Shown here one piece after another: positions 1 through 8,431 of a stretch of 64,000 nucleotides of DNA. Source of the DNA: Stappia sediminis (GTDB taxonomy: Bacteria; Pseudomonadota; Alphaproteobacteria; Rhizobiales; Stappiaceae); the NCBI RefSeq assembly GCF_009826895.1, contig NZ_WUMV01000002.1, forward strand, positions 620,001 to 684,000, in the 5' to 3' direction. Numbering within the stretch: the first letter of the stretch is position 1; each line of letters opens with the position of its first letter. The position numbers and the translations under genes are program-made. The notes under the pieces are model-generated. The model did no database searches, was not told the DNA's origin, and was given only the letters and a program-made list of their open reading frames with translations.

Positions 1-570
1 CAAAACTCATATGTACTGTGGAAGCCAACCGTGTGACGTAATGGTGATCCGTTGTACGGGAGGTTGAGTTCGGTATCGTGCGCTAGAGGGGTTGACGCGT
101 TTTCTTTGCTCGTGATTCGGAGAATTGGCTAAACGGCAGCGTGATCGATGTGCCGACTGTTTTGCCGCAACTTGAATGTTGCTCGGTTTCGATGTTTGAA
201 ACAGGAAATTGGGAACGGAGTTCGCTGTATCGATGTAATTCGCCGTTCGTCAGCGGGAACGTTTGATGCGGAGTTGTTCGAGTCCGGACTGCACCCCACA
301 GAAAGCGCATTATTTCAAGGGATTGAACCTGATCGCGGTTCGGCGTTTGTGTTTGGCGCTGGTTGCGATTTGCTTTTATTTCAATGCCGTTGGAGTATGT
401 TGAAACTGAAGAAATTTTTACTCGCGGAAGCGCTTTAGACGCCGCTCAAATGCCTGAAGATCGTCTTGAAGTATTGCGAACTGCTTTGAGGGTGTGGACG
501 CTGCGGCAGGCCAGAGGACGGTGCGCTTTAGACAGCATCGGGTGTGCACGGCGCTCGGTTTCGTTTCGAA
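1..570. other. Stretch without a recognised gene
   Basis: I see no convincing gene here. The short open frames on both strands (the longest under 100 codons) overlap each other, show no domain I recognise and have no good ribosome binding site. The stretch is less GC-rich than the genes that follow. It could contain a decayed gene or the far end of an intergenic region that continues outside the window. Confidence 0.4.
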
Positions 571-579
571 ATACCGCGC

Positions 580-612
580 GAAAATCGCCCCACCCGGCGG
601 GTGAGGCGATGT
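580..612 (-). terminator. Rho-independent terminator after the D-carbamoylase gene
   Basis: Bases 585-595 and 599-609 form an 11-bp stem with one imperfect pair and a three-base loop. Read on the minus strand the stem is followed by a short T-rich tract. It lies just past the stop codon of the carbamoylase-type gene that ends at 634. A nearly identical hairpin ends nrdJ at 16771-16807. Confidence 0.7.
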
Positions 613-633
613 GCTGCATCCGGTGCGAAGGCA

Positions 634-1536
634 CTATTTAGCAATTGCAGCATAGTCCTTCGGCTGCCGGTGGAGCGAGAAATTGAAGACGTTCGCCCTG
701 ATCTCCGTGCAACGGTCAAGATCGACGAGCGCTGTTACGACCTCATCCTCGACCGTTGCGGCTTTGGCCACGATCTCGCCCGTGGGGGCCACGATAACGC
801 TGCCACCAATGAGGTCGCAGTCTTCTTCGCGCCCTGCCTTAGCCACCGCTGCGGCCCATAGCCCATTCTGATAAGCGCCGGCCTGCACGCTAAGTTCGTT
901 GTGGAAGTATTGCAGGTGGTCGTGTTCCGGTGCCGGCGGGTAGTGAAGCGGTGTGTTGTAGCCGAGAACGACAAGCTCTGCGCCGCCAAGCCCCAACATT
1001 CGCCAGGTCTCCGGCCAGCGCCGATCATTGCAGATGCACATGCCGATACGGCCGTCGAAGGCATCGAAGACCGGGAAACCGAGATCGCCCTTCTCGAAGT
1101 AGCGCTTCTCGAGATGCTGAAAAGGCCGCCAGGGCTCATGCTCTGAATGACCGGGCAAGTGGATCTTGCGGTATTTCCCCGCGATACGCCCGGTTTCGTC
1201 CACCAGGATCGCCGTGTTGAAATGGCGCCCCTCTGGCGTGAGCTCCGCATAACCGAGGTGGAAGCCCAAGCCAAGCTCCGCCGCCATCTCGAAGAGGGGG
1301 CGTGTTTCCGGGGAAGGCATCTCCGTTTCGAACCAGCGGTCACGCCACTCAGGCTCCTCGCGGTACCAGCGCGGGAAGAACGTGGTGAGCGCAAGCTCGG
1401 GAAAGACGACAAGGCGTGCGCCCCGGCTTTTCGCCTCACGCATCATCTCGATCATTCGCGTGACGGCGGAGTTTCGCGGCTCGTCGGCGGCGATAGGGCC
1501 CATCTGGGCGGCGGCGAGGACGAACTTGCGGCTCAT
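634..1536 (-). CDS. N-carbamoyl-D-amino acid hydrolase-type nitrilase-fold amidohydrolase
   Basis: This 300-residue protein belongs to the carbon-nitrogen hydrolase (nitrilase) superfamily and most resembles N-carbamoyl-D-amino acid amidohydrolase, which releases the free amino acid, CO2 and ammonia. The catalytic triad is readable: Glu47 in FPELAL, Lys124 in KYRKIHLPG and Cys169 in CICNDRRWPE. These are shifted three residues from the 47/127/172 numbering of the Agrobacterium enzyme, and the length (about 304 there) agrees. The start overlaps the stop of the upstream hydrolase by 4 bp (ATGA), so the two are probably translationally coupled. It is the last gene of a dpaL-hydrolase-hydrolase operon and is followed by a terminator hairpin. 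No hydantoinase is present in the window, so the substrate need not be a hydantoin product. The family call is firm; the substrate is inferred. Confidence 0.88.
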   Translation of the reverse strand: MSRKFVLAAAQMGPIAADEPRNSAVTRMIEMMREAKSRGARLVVFPELALTTFFPRWYREEPEWRDRWFETEMPSPETRPLFEMAAELGLGFHLGYAELTPEGRHFNTAILVDETGRIAGKYRKIHLPGHSEHEPWRPFQHLEKRYFEKGDLGFPVFDAFDGRIGMCICNDRRWPETWRMLGLGGAELVVLGYNTPLHYPPAPEHDHLQYFHNELSVQAGAYQNGLWAAAVAKAGREEDCDLIGGSVIVAPTGEIVAKAATVEDEVVTALVDLDRCTEIRANVFNFSLHRQPKDYAAIAK

Positions 1537-2765
1537 TGTGCTTCTCCAAGCAAGTCGAGGGCAACGTCGAGCAGGATTTCGGCCCCTGCAATCAGTTCCG
1601 CGGGCTCCGTGTGTTCGGCGATGTTGTGGCTAAGGCCGTCCTTGGATGGCACGAAGATCATCGCGGTCGGGCAGTTCGGCGCGAACATCTGCGCGTCATG
1701 TCCCGCGCCTGAGGGCATGCGGCGGACGGTAAGCTGGCGCGCCATGGCAGCCCCCTCGATCCGGGCGACGACCGTTTCGTCGAAGGCAACGGGAGCGAAA
1801 CGGGCCAGCGATCGGGCCGTGATTTCGCAGCCTTCCTCTTCGGCGAAAGAATGTGCCGCAGCGTGCAGGCGCGCCTCGGCCTCCTTAAGCCGTTCATCAT
1901 CGGTGTTGCGCAAGTCGACGGTGATGACCGCGCGCTCCGGTACGACATTCACGAGGCCGGGCTCAAAATTGACAGAGCCTACTGTCGCCACCTGAGGCGG
2001 GCCGAAGTCGCTTGCGATGGCGCGGGCCTCGACGGCGATGCGCGCGGCGGCGAGCCCTGCATCCCGCCGCAGGTCCATCGGTGTCGTTCCGGCATGGTTC
2101 GATTGGCCCGAGATCGTGAATTCCGTCCAGGAAATTCCTTGCACGCCGGTAACCGCGCCAATTCGGACCCCGTCACGTTCAAGAACCGGCCCCTGTTCGA
2201 TATGAAGCTCGAGGAAGGCAGCGGGCGTCAGCGATTTCGGAGGGATATCGCCGGCATATCCGATCCGCGCAAGTTCCTCGCCGAGAGTGGCGCCGTCAAT
2301 TCCTTGAACGGCCAGCATCCGTGAAAGATCGAGTGCTCCCTGGTGGACGCCGGAGCCCATCATGTCAGGAGCGAAGCGCGCGCCTTCCTCGTTCGTGAAG
2401 GCGGCGACGGCAAGAGGGTGTGCTGTGCGCGCGCCGGCGTCATTGAGGGCGGCCACAACTTCGAGCCCGGCCATGACACCCAGAGCGCCATCATAAAGTC
2501 CACCCGTTGCAACCGTGTCGATATGCGAACCGATCATCACCGGCGGCCCGTCCCCGGTACCCGGGCGGATGCCCCAGATATTGCCAATTGCGTCTATGGA
2601 GACGGCCAGACCCAGCTCTTCCATCCATCGTACCAGCTGGTCGCGTCCTGCTCGGTCTTCTTCCGAAAGAGCCAGACGGCAAACGCCGCCACCCGGCAAG
2701 GCGCCAATTTCGCCAAGGTCACGCAATCGCTTGAGTAGGCGCTCTGCGTTGATTTGAGGTCTCAT
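1533..2765 (-). CDS. M20-family Zn-dependent hydrolase (L-carbamoylase / ureidopropionase / allantoate amidohydrolase type)
   Basis: This 410-residue cytoplasmic enzyme belongs to the hydantoinase/carbamoylase branch of peptidase family M20, which cleaves N-carbamoyl groups from L-amino acids, beta-ureidopropionate or allantoate. Metal-site residues are visible: His81 in GSHIDTV, Asp92 in GGLYDGALGV, Glu126-Glu127 in NEEGARF and a later His in SGAGHDAQM. The dimerisation-domain motif QSNHAGTTPMDLRRDAG, typical of this branch, is also present. The gene overlaps its neighbours by 4 bp on both sides: the dpaL stop upstream and the D-carbamoylase start downstream. Pairing with a diaminopropionate lyase suggests removal of a carbamoyl group from a ureido amino acid such as 3-ureido-alanine (albizziine). 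That substrate is my inference; the sequence does not separate the members of this branch. Confidence 0.87.
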   Translation of the reverse strand: MRPQINAERLLKRLRDLGEIGALPGGGVCRLALSEEDRAGRDQLVRWMEELGLAVSIDAIGNIWGIRPGTGDGPPVMIGSHIDTVATGGLYDGALGVMAGLEVVAALNDAGARTAHPLAVAAFTNEEGARFAPDMMGSGVHQGALDLSRMLAVQGIDGATLGEELARIGYAGDIPPKSLTPAAFLELHIEQGPVLERDGVRIGAVTGVQGISWTEFTISGQSNHAGTTPMDLRRDAGLAAARIAVEARAIASDFGPPQVATVGSVNFEPGLVNVVPERAVITVDLRNTDDERLKEAEARLHAAAHSFAEEEGCEITARSLARFAPVAFDETVVARIEGAAMARQLTVRRMPSGAGHDAQMFAPNCPTAMIFVPSKDGLSHNIAEHTEPAELIAGAEILLDVALDLLGEAQ

Positions 2766-4006
2766 GCGGTTCGCTTCCGTATCGTCTCGGCATCGGCACC
2801 GACCAGTTCGGCATAGAGTTCCGGGTCTGTGTCGCCTTCGGTCCCGAAGACGAGGACATTGGACTTGGGCCCGAGGGAAAGTGCTGCGCGAGCCTCATCA
2901 TCCGCCATGGCTGCGAAGAGCCCGGCAAGACCGGCAACGGCGCTTTCGCCCGCGACAACGGGCGGGTCGCCCTCTGCCGGTTCGGCGAGGCGCCGCATTA
3001 TCGCGACCGCCGCGTCGTCCGGCAGGGCCATCGCCGCATCGCCATGGTCTTGCAAAATCTCCCAGGCGAGAGCGGAGACTTCGCCGCAGGCAAGGCCCGC
3101 CATCAAAGTGTCGAGGTCTCCTTCGACGGGCGTCGGTTTGCCGGCACGAAAACTGTCGACCCAACAGGCCGAGAGGTCAGGATCGGCCAGCACGATCAAG
3201 GGGCGCTCGGTGCCCCAGCGCCGCTTGGCCTGAGCAGAGACCGCCGCCGCCATGCCGCCGACGCCCGTTTGAAGGAAGATGTGCGTTGGCTTTTCGTCGA
3301 GTGCTTCAAATGCCTCAGCCGCCATCAGCTCATAGCCCTGCATGACGTCCTTCGGGATTTCCATATAGCCTGGATAAGAGGTGTCGGACACGACGAACCA
3401 GCCTTCGCGCGTCGCCGTTTCCTGCGCCTCGCGCACGCTGTCGTCGTAATTGCCCTTGCAACGCCGAACTTCGGCGCCGTAGCTTTCGATTGCCAGCTTG
3501 CGGGCCTCGGACACTGTGGCGTGGATGAAAATCACACAACGGCATCCGAACGTCTGCGCACCCCAGGCAACCGAGCGCCCGTGGTTACCGTCCGTCGCGC
3601 AGCAGACCGTAATTGCGGCGACCTTGTCGCGATGCTGGCCGGAGAGGATTTGCTCGATCCCTACCTCGCTGCCGGTCTGCGCCGAGATTTCACGACAAAG
3701 CAGACGCGCCACCGCATATGCGCCGCCGAGCGCCTTGAAACTTCCAAGGCCGAAGCGGCCGGCCTCGTCCTTGTAATGAATCGCTGCAACCCCCGCCTCT
3801 GCTGCGAGCCCGGGCAGCGCGACAAGCGGCGTCGGCTCATAGCCCGGCCACGCCGAAATTGTCTCGCGCGCCAGTTCAAAAGCGCTGTCGTTCAGGATTT
3901 CATTCTGCCGCTCGCTCCAGGGCGCGTCTTTGCGCGCCGCGGCATTCATCACAAGGTCGAAGGGCCGTTCGGCTTCGCCTTCACGTTTTACAATCTCGCG
4001 GGTCAT
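2762..4006 (-). CDS. dpaL: Diaminopropionate ammonia-lyase
   Basis: This PLP-dependent fold-type II enzyme converts 2,3-diaminopropionate to pyruvate and two ammonia. The PLP lysine is Lys91 in the motif FGLGSFKALGGAYA, which is characteristic of DpaL rather than of threonine synthase or cysteine synthase. The cofactor phosphate-binding loop is seen in TDGNHGRSVAWGAQ. The length, 414 residues, fits the family (about 400). I chose the ATG at 4006 because an upstream in-frame ATG at 4084 would place 26 codons inside the inserted repeat element, which cannot be native coding sequence. The insertion ends about 30 bp upstream of this start, so the native promoter may have been displaced. The stop overlaps the next hydrolase gene by 4 bp. 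Confidence 0.9.
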   Translation of the reverse strand: MTREIVKREGEAERPFDLVMNAAARKDAPWSERQNEILNDSAFELARETISAWPGYEPTPLVALPGLAAEAGVAAIHYKDEAGRFGLGSFKALGGAYAVARLLCREISAQTGSEVGIEQILSGQHRDKVAAITVCCATDGNHGRSVAWGAQTFGCRCVIFIHATVSEARKLAIESYGAEVRRCKGNYDDSVREAQETATREGWFVVSDTSYPGYMEIPKDVMQGYELMAAEAFEALDEKPTHIFLQTGVGGMAAAVSAQAKRRWGTERPLIVLADPDLSACWVDSFRAGKPTPVEGDLDTLMAGLACGEVSALAWEILQDHGDAAMALPDDAAVAIMRRLAEPAEGDPPVVAGESAVAGLAGLFAAMADDEARAALSLGPKSNVLVFGTEGDTDPELYAELVGADAETIRKRTA

Positions 4007-4037
4007 TCGGTATTTCCGTTGGGTGCCGGCGCTTTCT

Positions 4038-4302
4038 AGGGTCTGGCCCCATAAAATTGATGCAAATGGCACCTGAAACGGCAAAGAAGTGCAAGGAGAA
4101 GGGCGCGGAGCGGGTCGGGCACCCGGTCAAGCCCTTCGACGCGGCAGATCGAAGCCGTTTCGGTGTCTCGAAGATATGGCCGATTTGGCCGGCTACTTTG
4201 TCGCAAGATCTTGAAAACCGGCCTGGTTTCCTGCGCTCTTGCTCCTCGTATCCAACCAAATCGGCTCATACCATTTCCGTCAACTTTATGGGTCCAGACC
4301 CT
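4038..4302. mobile_element. 265-bp MITE-like element, copy 1
   Basis: The two ends are inverted repeats: the left begins AGGGTCTGG and the right ends CCAGACCCT, with about 23 bp of near-perfect complementarity. An almost identical 265-bp copy lies at 32384-32648; I count only three differences, two of them in the terminal repeats. The left end abuts CTAG and the right end CTAA, so the flank resembles a CTAG or TA target. It encodes no transposase, which fits a non-autonomous miniature element mobilised in trans. It sits between the TRAP transporter genes and dpaL. Confidence 0.85.
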
Positions 4303-4335
4303 AAGGCAACGGTCGTTTTTCCACTCTTTTAATTC

Positions 4336-4358
4336 GGCCCGGGGAAGTTCCCCGGGCC
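4336..4358. terminator. Strong GC-rich hairpin after the TRAP binding-protein gene
   Basis: An 11-bp perfect inverted repeat (GGCCCGGGGAA and its complement) is separated by a single base, so the real loop is a few bases. It lies 9 bp past the stop of the TRAP binding-protein gene. No clear T-run follows on the minus strand, so it may protect the 3' end or terminate only partially rather than act as a classical terminator. Confidence 0.5.
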
Positions 4359-4367
4359 GGGCATTGC

Positions 4368-5402
4368 TTAGAAGTTGTTTTCTTCCTTGATAGAGTTCAG
4401 GAGCGAATCCAGCATTTCCGTGCCCGGAGCGCCGTATTGTTCTTCGATAAGCTTGCGCACGGCAGGCTGTGCAGCCTCGGCGAACTTCGCCTGTTCCGCT
4501 GGCGGGATCACGTTTACTTCCATCTTCTGGGCAAGCGCGGGCAGGCCCTTGTCCGAAGCTTCGATCACCCGGCTCATCGAGCGTCCGGCTTCCGTAGCGA
4601 CTTCCGAAGCCCAGTTGATGAGCGTCTTATGCTCGTCGGAGAGCCCGTTGTAGAACTCGGCGTTCATCGTCCAGATGTATGGGGTGATGATGTGGTTGGT
4701 GACCGAGAGATATTTCTGCACTTCATCGAACTTGGCGAAGGCGATGATCGGCACCGGGTTCATCTGGCCGTCGGCAACGCCCGTCTGGAGTGCGGTATAA
4801 ACCTCGGCCCAGGGAAGCGGCGTCGGCTGGCCGCCGAGAGAGGAAACGATCGTTTCATGCGTCGGCAGCGTCATTGTACGAATGCGGAGCCCCGCCATGT
4901 CCTCGACCGAGGTGATCGGCTTTTTCGAGTTCGTGAAGGCAAAGAACCCGCCCGAGTCGATCAGGCCCAGCACCTTGAGATCCGTCGTTCCTTCGAGATC
5001 GGCGATGAATTTCTTGCCGAACTCGCTATCCTTCGAGATTACGCGGCTCGCCACGCCGATGTTCGGGAAGGCGAAGGGGATGTCGAATACGCCAACCAGC
5101 GGATAATGCTGCGCCATGCCGCCCGAAGAAGAAATCGTGCTCTCCACGATACCGGAGCGAACCTGCTCGATCACCTCGTTGTCCTTGCCGAGCTGGCCGT
5201 TGGGGAATAGCTGAACCTCGATTTCACCGTTGGAGCTCGATTCGACGAGGCTCTTGAAAACGGCGGCCATAGCACCTGAATGGCTTGCGAAGGGATCCTC
5301 CGGATTAAGATGCGCGAGCCGGATCGTCACGTCGGCAGCGAAGGCTTGTGCCGACAGGCAGGCCGCGGCCAGTCCGATCCCAAGGGTCTTGATCATTTTC
5401 AT
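4368..5402 (-). CDS. TRAP transporter solute-binding protein (DctP family)
   Basis: This 344-residue periplasmic receptor captures the substrate for the TRAP permease encoded just upstream. Residues 1-22 are a typical Sec signal peptide ending at AQAFA, followed by the mature start ADVTIRLAHLNPEDPF. DctP-family features include the RIRTM segment that normally precedes the carboxylate-binding arginine region and the PLPWAEVYTALQTGVADGQ stretch that lines the ligand site. Most DctP proteins bind organic acids or zwitterions through that conserved arginine. The gene is 31 bp downstream of the large permease gene, giving the order small permease, large permease, receptor. A strong hairpin follows. 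Linkage to dpaL and two carbamoylase-type enzymes suggests an amino-acid-like or ureido substrate. Confidence 0.93.
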   Translation of the reverse strand: MKMIKTLGIGLAAACLSAQAFAADVTIRLAHLNPEDPFASHSGAMAAVFKSLVESSSNGEIEVQLFPNGQLGKDNEVIEQVRSGIVESTISSSGGMAQHYPLVGVFDIPFAFPNIGVASRVISKDSEFGKKFIADLEGTTDLKVLGLIDSGGFFAFTNSKKPITSVEDMAGLRIRTMTLPTHETIVSSLGGQPTPLPWAEVYTALQTGVADGQMNPVPIIAFAKFDEVQKYLSVTNHIITPYIWTMNAEFYNGLSDEHKTLINWASEVATEAGRSMSRVIEASDKGLPALAQKMEVNVIPPAEQAKFAEAAQPAVRKLIEEQYGAPGTEMLDSLLNSIKEENNF

Positions 5403-5433
5403 GGCTTTTTCCCTTCTGGTTGATTGAGGCCGC

Positions 5434-6717
5434 TCACAAGCCGAGCAACCTTGGTATGAAGAGGGTAAGGTCCGCCCAGAACGCGATAATCAGAAGAATT
5501 GCGACCTCGGCCAGGATGAAGGGCCAGAGTTCGCGTGTTATCTGCTCGACCTTTTCTCCGGTGACTGAGGCAAGGACGAAAAGACACGCGCCTACGGGTG
5601 GCGTCATCAGCGAGATGTTGAGCGCGAGGATGATCATGATACCGGCATGAACGGGGTCCATTCCGAGTTTCAGCGTTAGCGGCGCCAACACCGGTGCCAG
5701 GATGATCAGAGTCGCATTGATATCCATGACGAGACCGATCATCAGCAGCAGCAGGACGATCAGTCCGATCACCACCTGCGGGTTCTGCGAGATCGCCAGC
5801 ATCGCTTCGGCGATGGCTTGGGGCACACGGTTGAAGGTCATCCACCAGCCGAGAATTGTAGCAGATGCGATGATGAGGAAGATCACCCCGGTAATCCGGG
5901 TGGTTCTGACCCCGATTTCGTACAGGTCGCGCCAGGATAGCGCCCGGTAGATGACACCCCCGACAAAGAGGGCATAGGCAACCGCGATCGCCGCCGCCTC
6001 CGTCGGTGTCGCGAAGCCGCCGAGGATCGAGCCCAGAATGAAGATTGGCAGGAGCGCGGCAAGGAAACCTTCGCGAAGAGCGGAGATAACGGCCTTGAAG
6101 CTGGGCCTGCCTTCGCCCTTTGGCAGGTTTTTCCGCCGCGCGGTCAGCGCGATCACAATCATGCATATCCCGCAGATCATGAGGCCCGGCAGGATTCCCG
6201 CGGCGAAGAGGCCGGCGATCGACACACCCATGATCGAGCCGTAGATAATCATCAGCGTCGAAGGCGGGATCGTCGGCCCGATGATCGAGCCGGCTGCGGT
6301 AACCGCACAGGCATAGCGCCTTGTGTAGCCGGCCTTTTCCATCGCCGGGACAAGGGTGTTGCCGAAGGCTGCGGCGTCGGCTGTCGCGGAGCCTGTAATG
6401 CCGGCGAACATGACGGAAGCGACCATGTTCGAATGTGCCATACCGCCCCGCATCCATCCGACCAGTGCGTCGGCAAGCTTCACGAGACCTTCGGTGATCC
6501 CCGACCGGTTCATGATTTCGCCCGCCAAAATGAAGAAAGGCATGGCGAGGAAGGGGAACAGGTCGAGCCCGGCGAATACGCGATCGGGTGCCATCTGCAT
6601 GAAGCGCGGGCCCATGTCGAAAATGCCGACCATTCCCGCTACACCGATTGCAATGCCGACCGGCATGCCAAGAGCCAGGAACCCGAAGAAAGCGAGCGGA
6701 ACCAGCCAGACGCCCAT
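5434..6717 (-). CDS. TRAP transporter large permease (DctM family)
   Basis: This 427-residue inner-membrane protein is the ion-coupled transport subunit of the TRAP system. About a dozen hydrophobic segments span it, starting with WLVPLAFFGFLALGMPVGIA. DctM hallmarks are visible, among them FFILAGEIMNRSGITEGLVK near residue 70, GPTIPPSTLMIIYG near residue 150 and the C-terminal MTPPVGACLFV. Length is normal for the family (about 425). Its ATG shares one base with the TAA stop of the small permease gene, so translation is coupled. Confidence 0.93.
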   Translation of the reverse strand: MGVWLVPLAFFGFLALGMPVGIAIGVAGMVGIFDMGPRFMQMAPDRVFAGLDLFPFLAMPFFILAGEIMNRSGITEGLVKLADALVGWMRGGMAHSNMVASVMFAGITGSATADAAAFGNTLVPAMEKAGYTRRYACAVTAAGSIIGPTIPPSTLMIIYGSIMGVSIAGLFAAGILPGLMICGICMIVIALTARRKNLPKGEGRPSFKAVISALREGFLAALLPIFILGSILGGFATPTEAAAIAVAYALFVGGVIYRALSWRDLYEIGVRTTRITGVIFLIIASATILGWWMTFNRVPQAIAEAMLAISQNPQVVIGLIVLLLLMIGLVMDINATLIILAPVLAPLTLKLGMDPVHAGIMIILALNISLMTPPVGACLFVLASVTGEKVEQITRELWPFILAEVAILLIIAFWADLTLFIPRLLGL

Positions 6718-7250
6718 TATTCGGACCCTCCCTGAGCCACACGAGCGGCAACCGCTTCGGGCGCACGTGCCGCGAAAAAGTCATGAAGGCCCATAAGTGC
6801 GAGCTGGATGCAGGCGACAAGGGCTGCAAGCGGCACGCCTGAGAATGCGTAGCCCTTGGGCATGGCGTAGATCATCGTGACGCGGCCGAAGCCTTTTTCG
6901 GCGAAGCCGAGCCCGTACCAGAAGAGTGCGCCGAAAAATGCGAAACCTATTACGTCGAAAGCGACCGCAAGCCACCGGCGAAGAGGAGCCGGCAGACGCT
7001 CGAAAAGGAACTCGACACCGATATGTTCGCGGTAGGCAATGCCTGAAGAGACCGCGAGAAGCGCCATCCAGATCATCAGGTAGCGCGCGAGTTCCTCAGT
7101 GAAGGTTAGTGGCAGAGGGATGATATAGCGCACCAGTACGCCTAGCCAGACATCGATCACCAGCAGCAGCAGGAGAAGGACACAGACGCGTTCGACGAGC
7201 CAGTTTACCCGCAGGCTCCAACGCTTGGCAGAGAGGGCGACATCGCTCAT
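6717..7250 (-). CDS. TRAP transporter small permease (DctQ family)
   Basis: This 177-residue protein has four predicted membrane helices and the DctQ-type segment EELARYLMIWMALLAVSSG followed by YREHIGVEFL, which is the family signature. It partners with the large permease in the inner membrane. It is the first gene of the TRAP operon, with the divergent RpiR regulator gene 126 bp away, so the operon promoter should lie in that gap. Confidence 0.92.
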   Translation of the reverse strand: MSDVALSAKRWSLRVNWLVERVCVLLLLLLVIDVWLGVLVRYIIPLPLTFTEELARYLMIWMALLAVSSGIAYREHIGVEFLFERLPAPLRRWLAVAFDVIGFAFFGALFWYGLGFAEKGFGRVTMIYAMPKGYAFSGVPLAALVACIQLALMGLHDFFAARAPEAVAARVAQGGSE

Positions 7251-7285
7251 TCATCATCCCCGAGATACGGCGACAAGTTCGCGCC

Positions 7286-7315
7286 TTGACCTCGACGATG
7301 AAACAGGTTTTTCAT
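7286..7315. promoter_or_regulatory. Candidate RpiR operator and promoter region
   Basis: The 126-bp gap between the divergent TRAP operon and the regulator gene holds an inverted repeat, ATGAAA at 7298-7303 and TTTCAT at 7310-7315, centred on a six-base spacer. A possible -35 hexamer TTGACC lies at 7286-7291. Autoregulatory operators in such gaps are common for RpiR proteins, but the assignment is inferred from position and symmetry alone. Confidence 0.4.
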
Positions 7316-7376
7316 TAAGTCAACTGAGATAAAAAAAACGTTTCGGGTCGCGAGCGATGCACGATAGGAGACGGCC

Positions 7377-8246
7377 ATGGAAACGAAGGCGAACCATCGC
7401 CAGGCGGAATCGCCCACGCAGCGTATCCACCGCGCCTATGGCGATCTGCCGGAAGGCGAGCGCAAGGCCGCCGACCTTGTCCTCGACATGCCGGGAGAGC
7501 TTGCGATCTGGTCGGCATCCGAACTTGCGGATAGGGCCAAGGTGTCCAATGCGACGGTTTCGCGTCTTTTTCGCCGGCTCGGTTACAGTTCCTACGAAGA
7601 GGCGAGGCGGGCGGCGAGGTCCTTGAGAGCTGTCGGCTCGCCACTCTATCTTGCCGAAAGTGCGAAGGGGGCAGTGCAGGAACGAGACTTCCTCGCCCGC
7701 CATATTTCAGTCGAGACGAAGATCGTCGAGGCAACCCTTGCGATGGTGAATCCCCTGACGCTGGACGCGGTATCCGAGCTTCTCGCCAAGCGTCGCCGGC
7801 TCAGGGTCGCGGGTTTTCGTAACAGCTATTTCGCGGCGGAATACGCAAGGACCATGCTTGCCCAGTTCCGACCTGGGATAGAGCTTTTGAATGCCCCGGG
7901 CCAAACGCTTGCCGAGGGTATCGCAGGCGTCGGATCCGGCGATGTCGTGCTGGTGATCGGGCTCCGGCGGCGCCCATCGGGATTTACCGAGTTCGTCCGG
8001 GCGGTTGCGGAGACCGGAGCCGATGTCGTGCTGATTGCAGATCGCTCGATCCGCGAAGCTCCGGCTGAGGCGCACTATAACCTGAGCTGCATCGTGGAGA
8101 CGCCTCAGGCAGTCGATTCCTATGCCGGCGTCCTGGCGCTCCTGCGCCTCCTTGCGCTCTCGGTGCTCGCTAAGCTCGACGCTCAGGGGCGACGGCACCT
8201 CGAGCGTATCGAGACATTCCACGAAAAGCTGTCCGAGCTTGAGTGA
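7377..8246 (+). CDS. MurR/RpiR family transcriptional regulator
   Basis: This 289-residue protein has the two-part RpiR layout. An N-terminal helix-turn-helix domain spans about residues 10-85, with the segment SASELADRAKVSNATVSRLF as the recognition unit. A SIS domain follows at about residues 120-260, including GSGDVVLVIGLRRRPSGF. SIS domains in this family usually sense phosphosugars, but members linked to amino-acid or purine catabolism are also known. AGGAG lies 8 bp before the ATG. Divergence from the TRAP operon suggests that it controls transporter and probably dpaL/carbamoylase expression. Whether it represses or activates cannot be read from the sequence. Confidence 0.9.
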   Translation: METKANHRQAESPTQRIHRAYGDLPEGERKAADLVLDMPGELAIWSASELADRAKVSNATVSRLFRRLGYSSYEEARRAARSLRAVGSPLYLAESAKGAVQERDFLARHISVETKIVEATLAMVNPLTLDAVSELLAKRRRLRVAGFRNSYFAAEYARTMLAQFRPGIELLNAPGQTLAEGIAGVGSGDVVLVIGLRRRPSGFTEFVRAVAETGADVVLIADRSIREAPAEAHYNLSCIVETPQAVDSYAGVLALLRLLALSVLAKLDAQGRRHLERIETFHEKLSELE

Positions 8247-8431
8247 GATCTTTTCATCGAAGCGTGTAGTCGTCGGGACGAAAACCGTTGGCGGGCATTC
8301 GCTGTCCTTCTTTCGCAGGGGCTCTGGCGCTAATGCATGTTCGTCGCCATCCCTGAGGCAGATATTGCATGGACCTGCATGCTCGCCAACGGCCTCTGGA
8401 ATGTTCTTGATAAGTTTGAAGTTGTAAATCG

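Noticed and set aside
4038-4302. Open frame of about 80-90 codons inside both MITE copies
   Set aside because: It is conserved only because the two copies are almost identical. No ribosome site, domain or codon preference supports translation.
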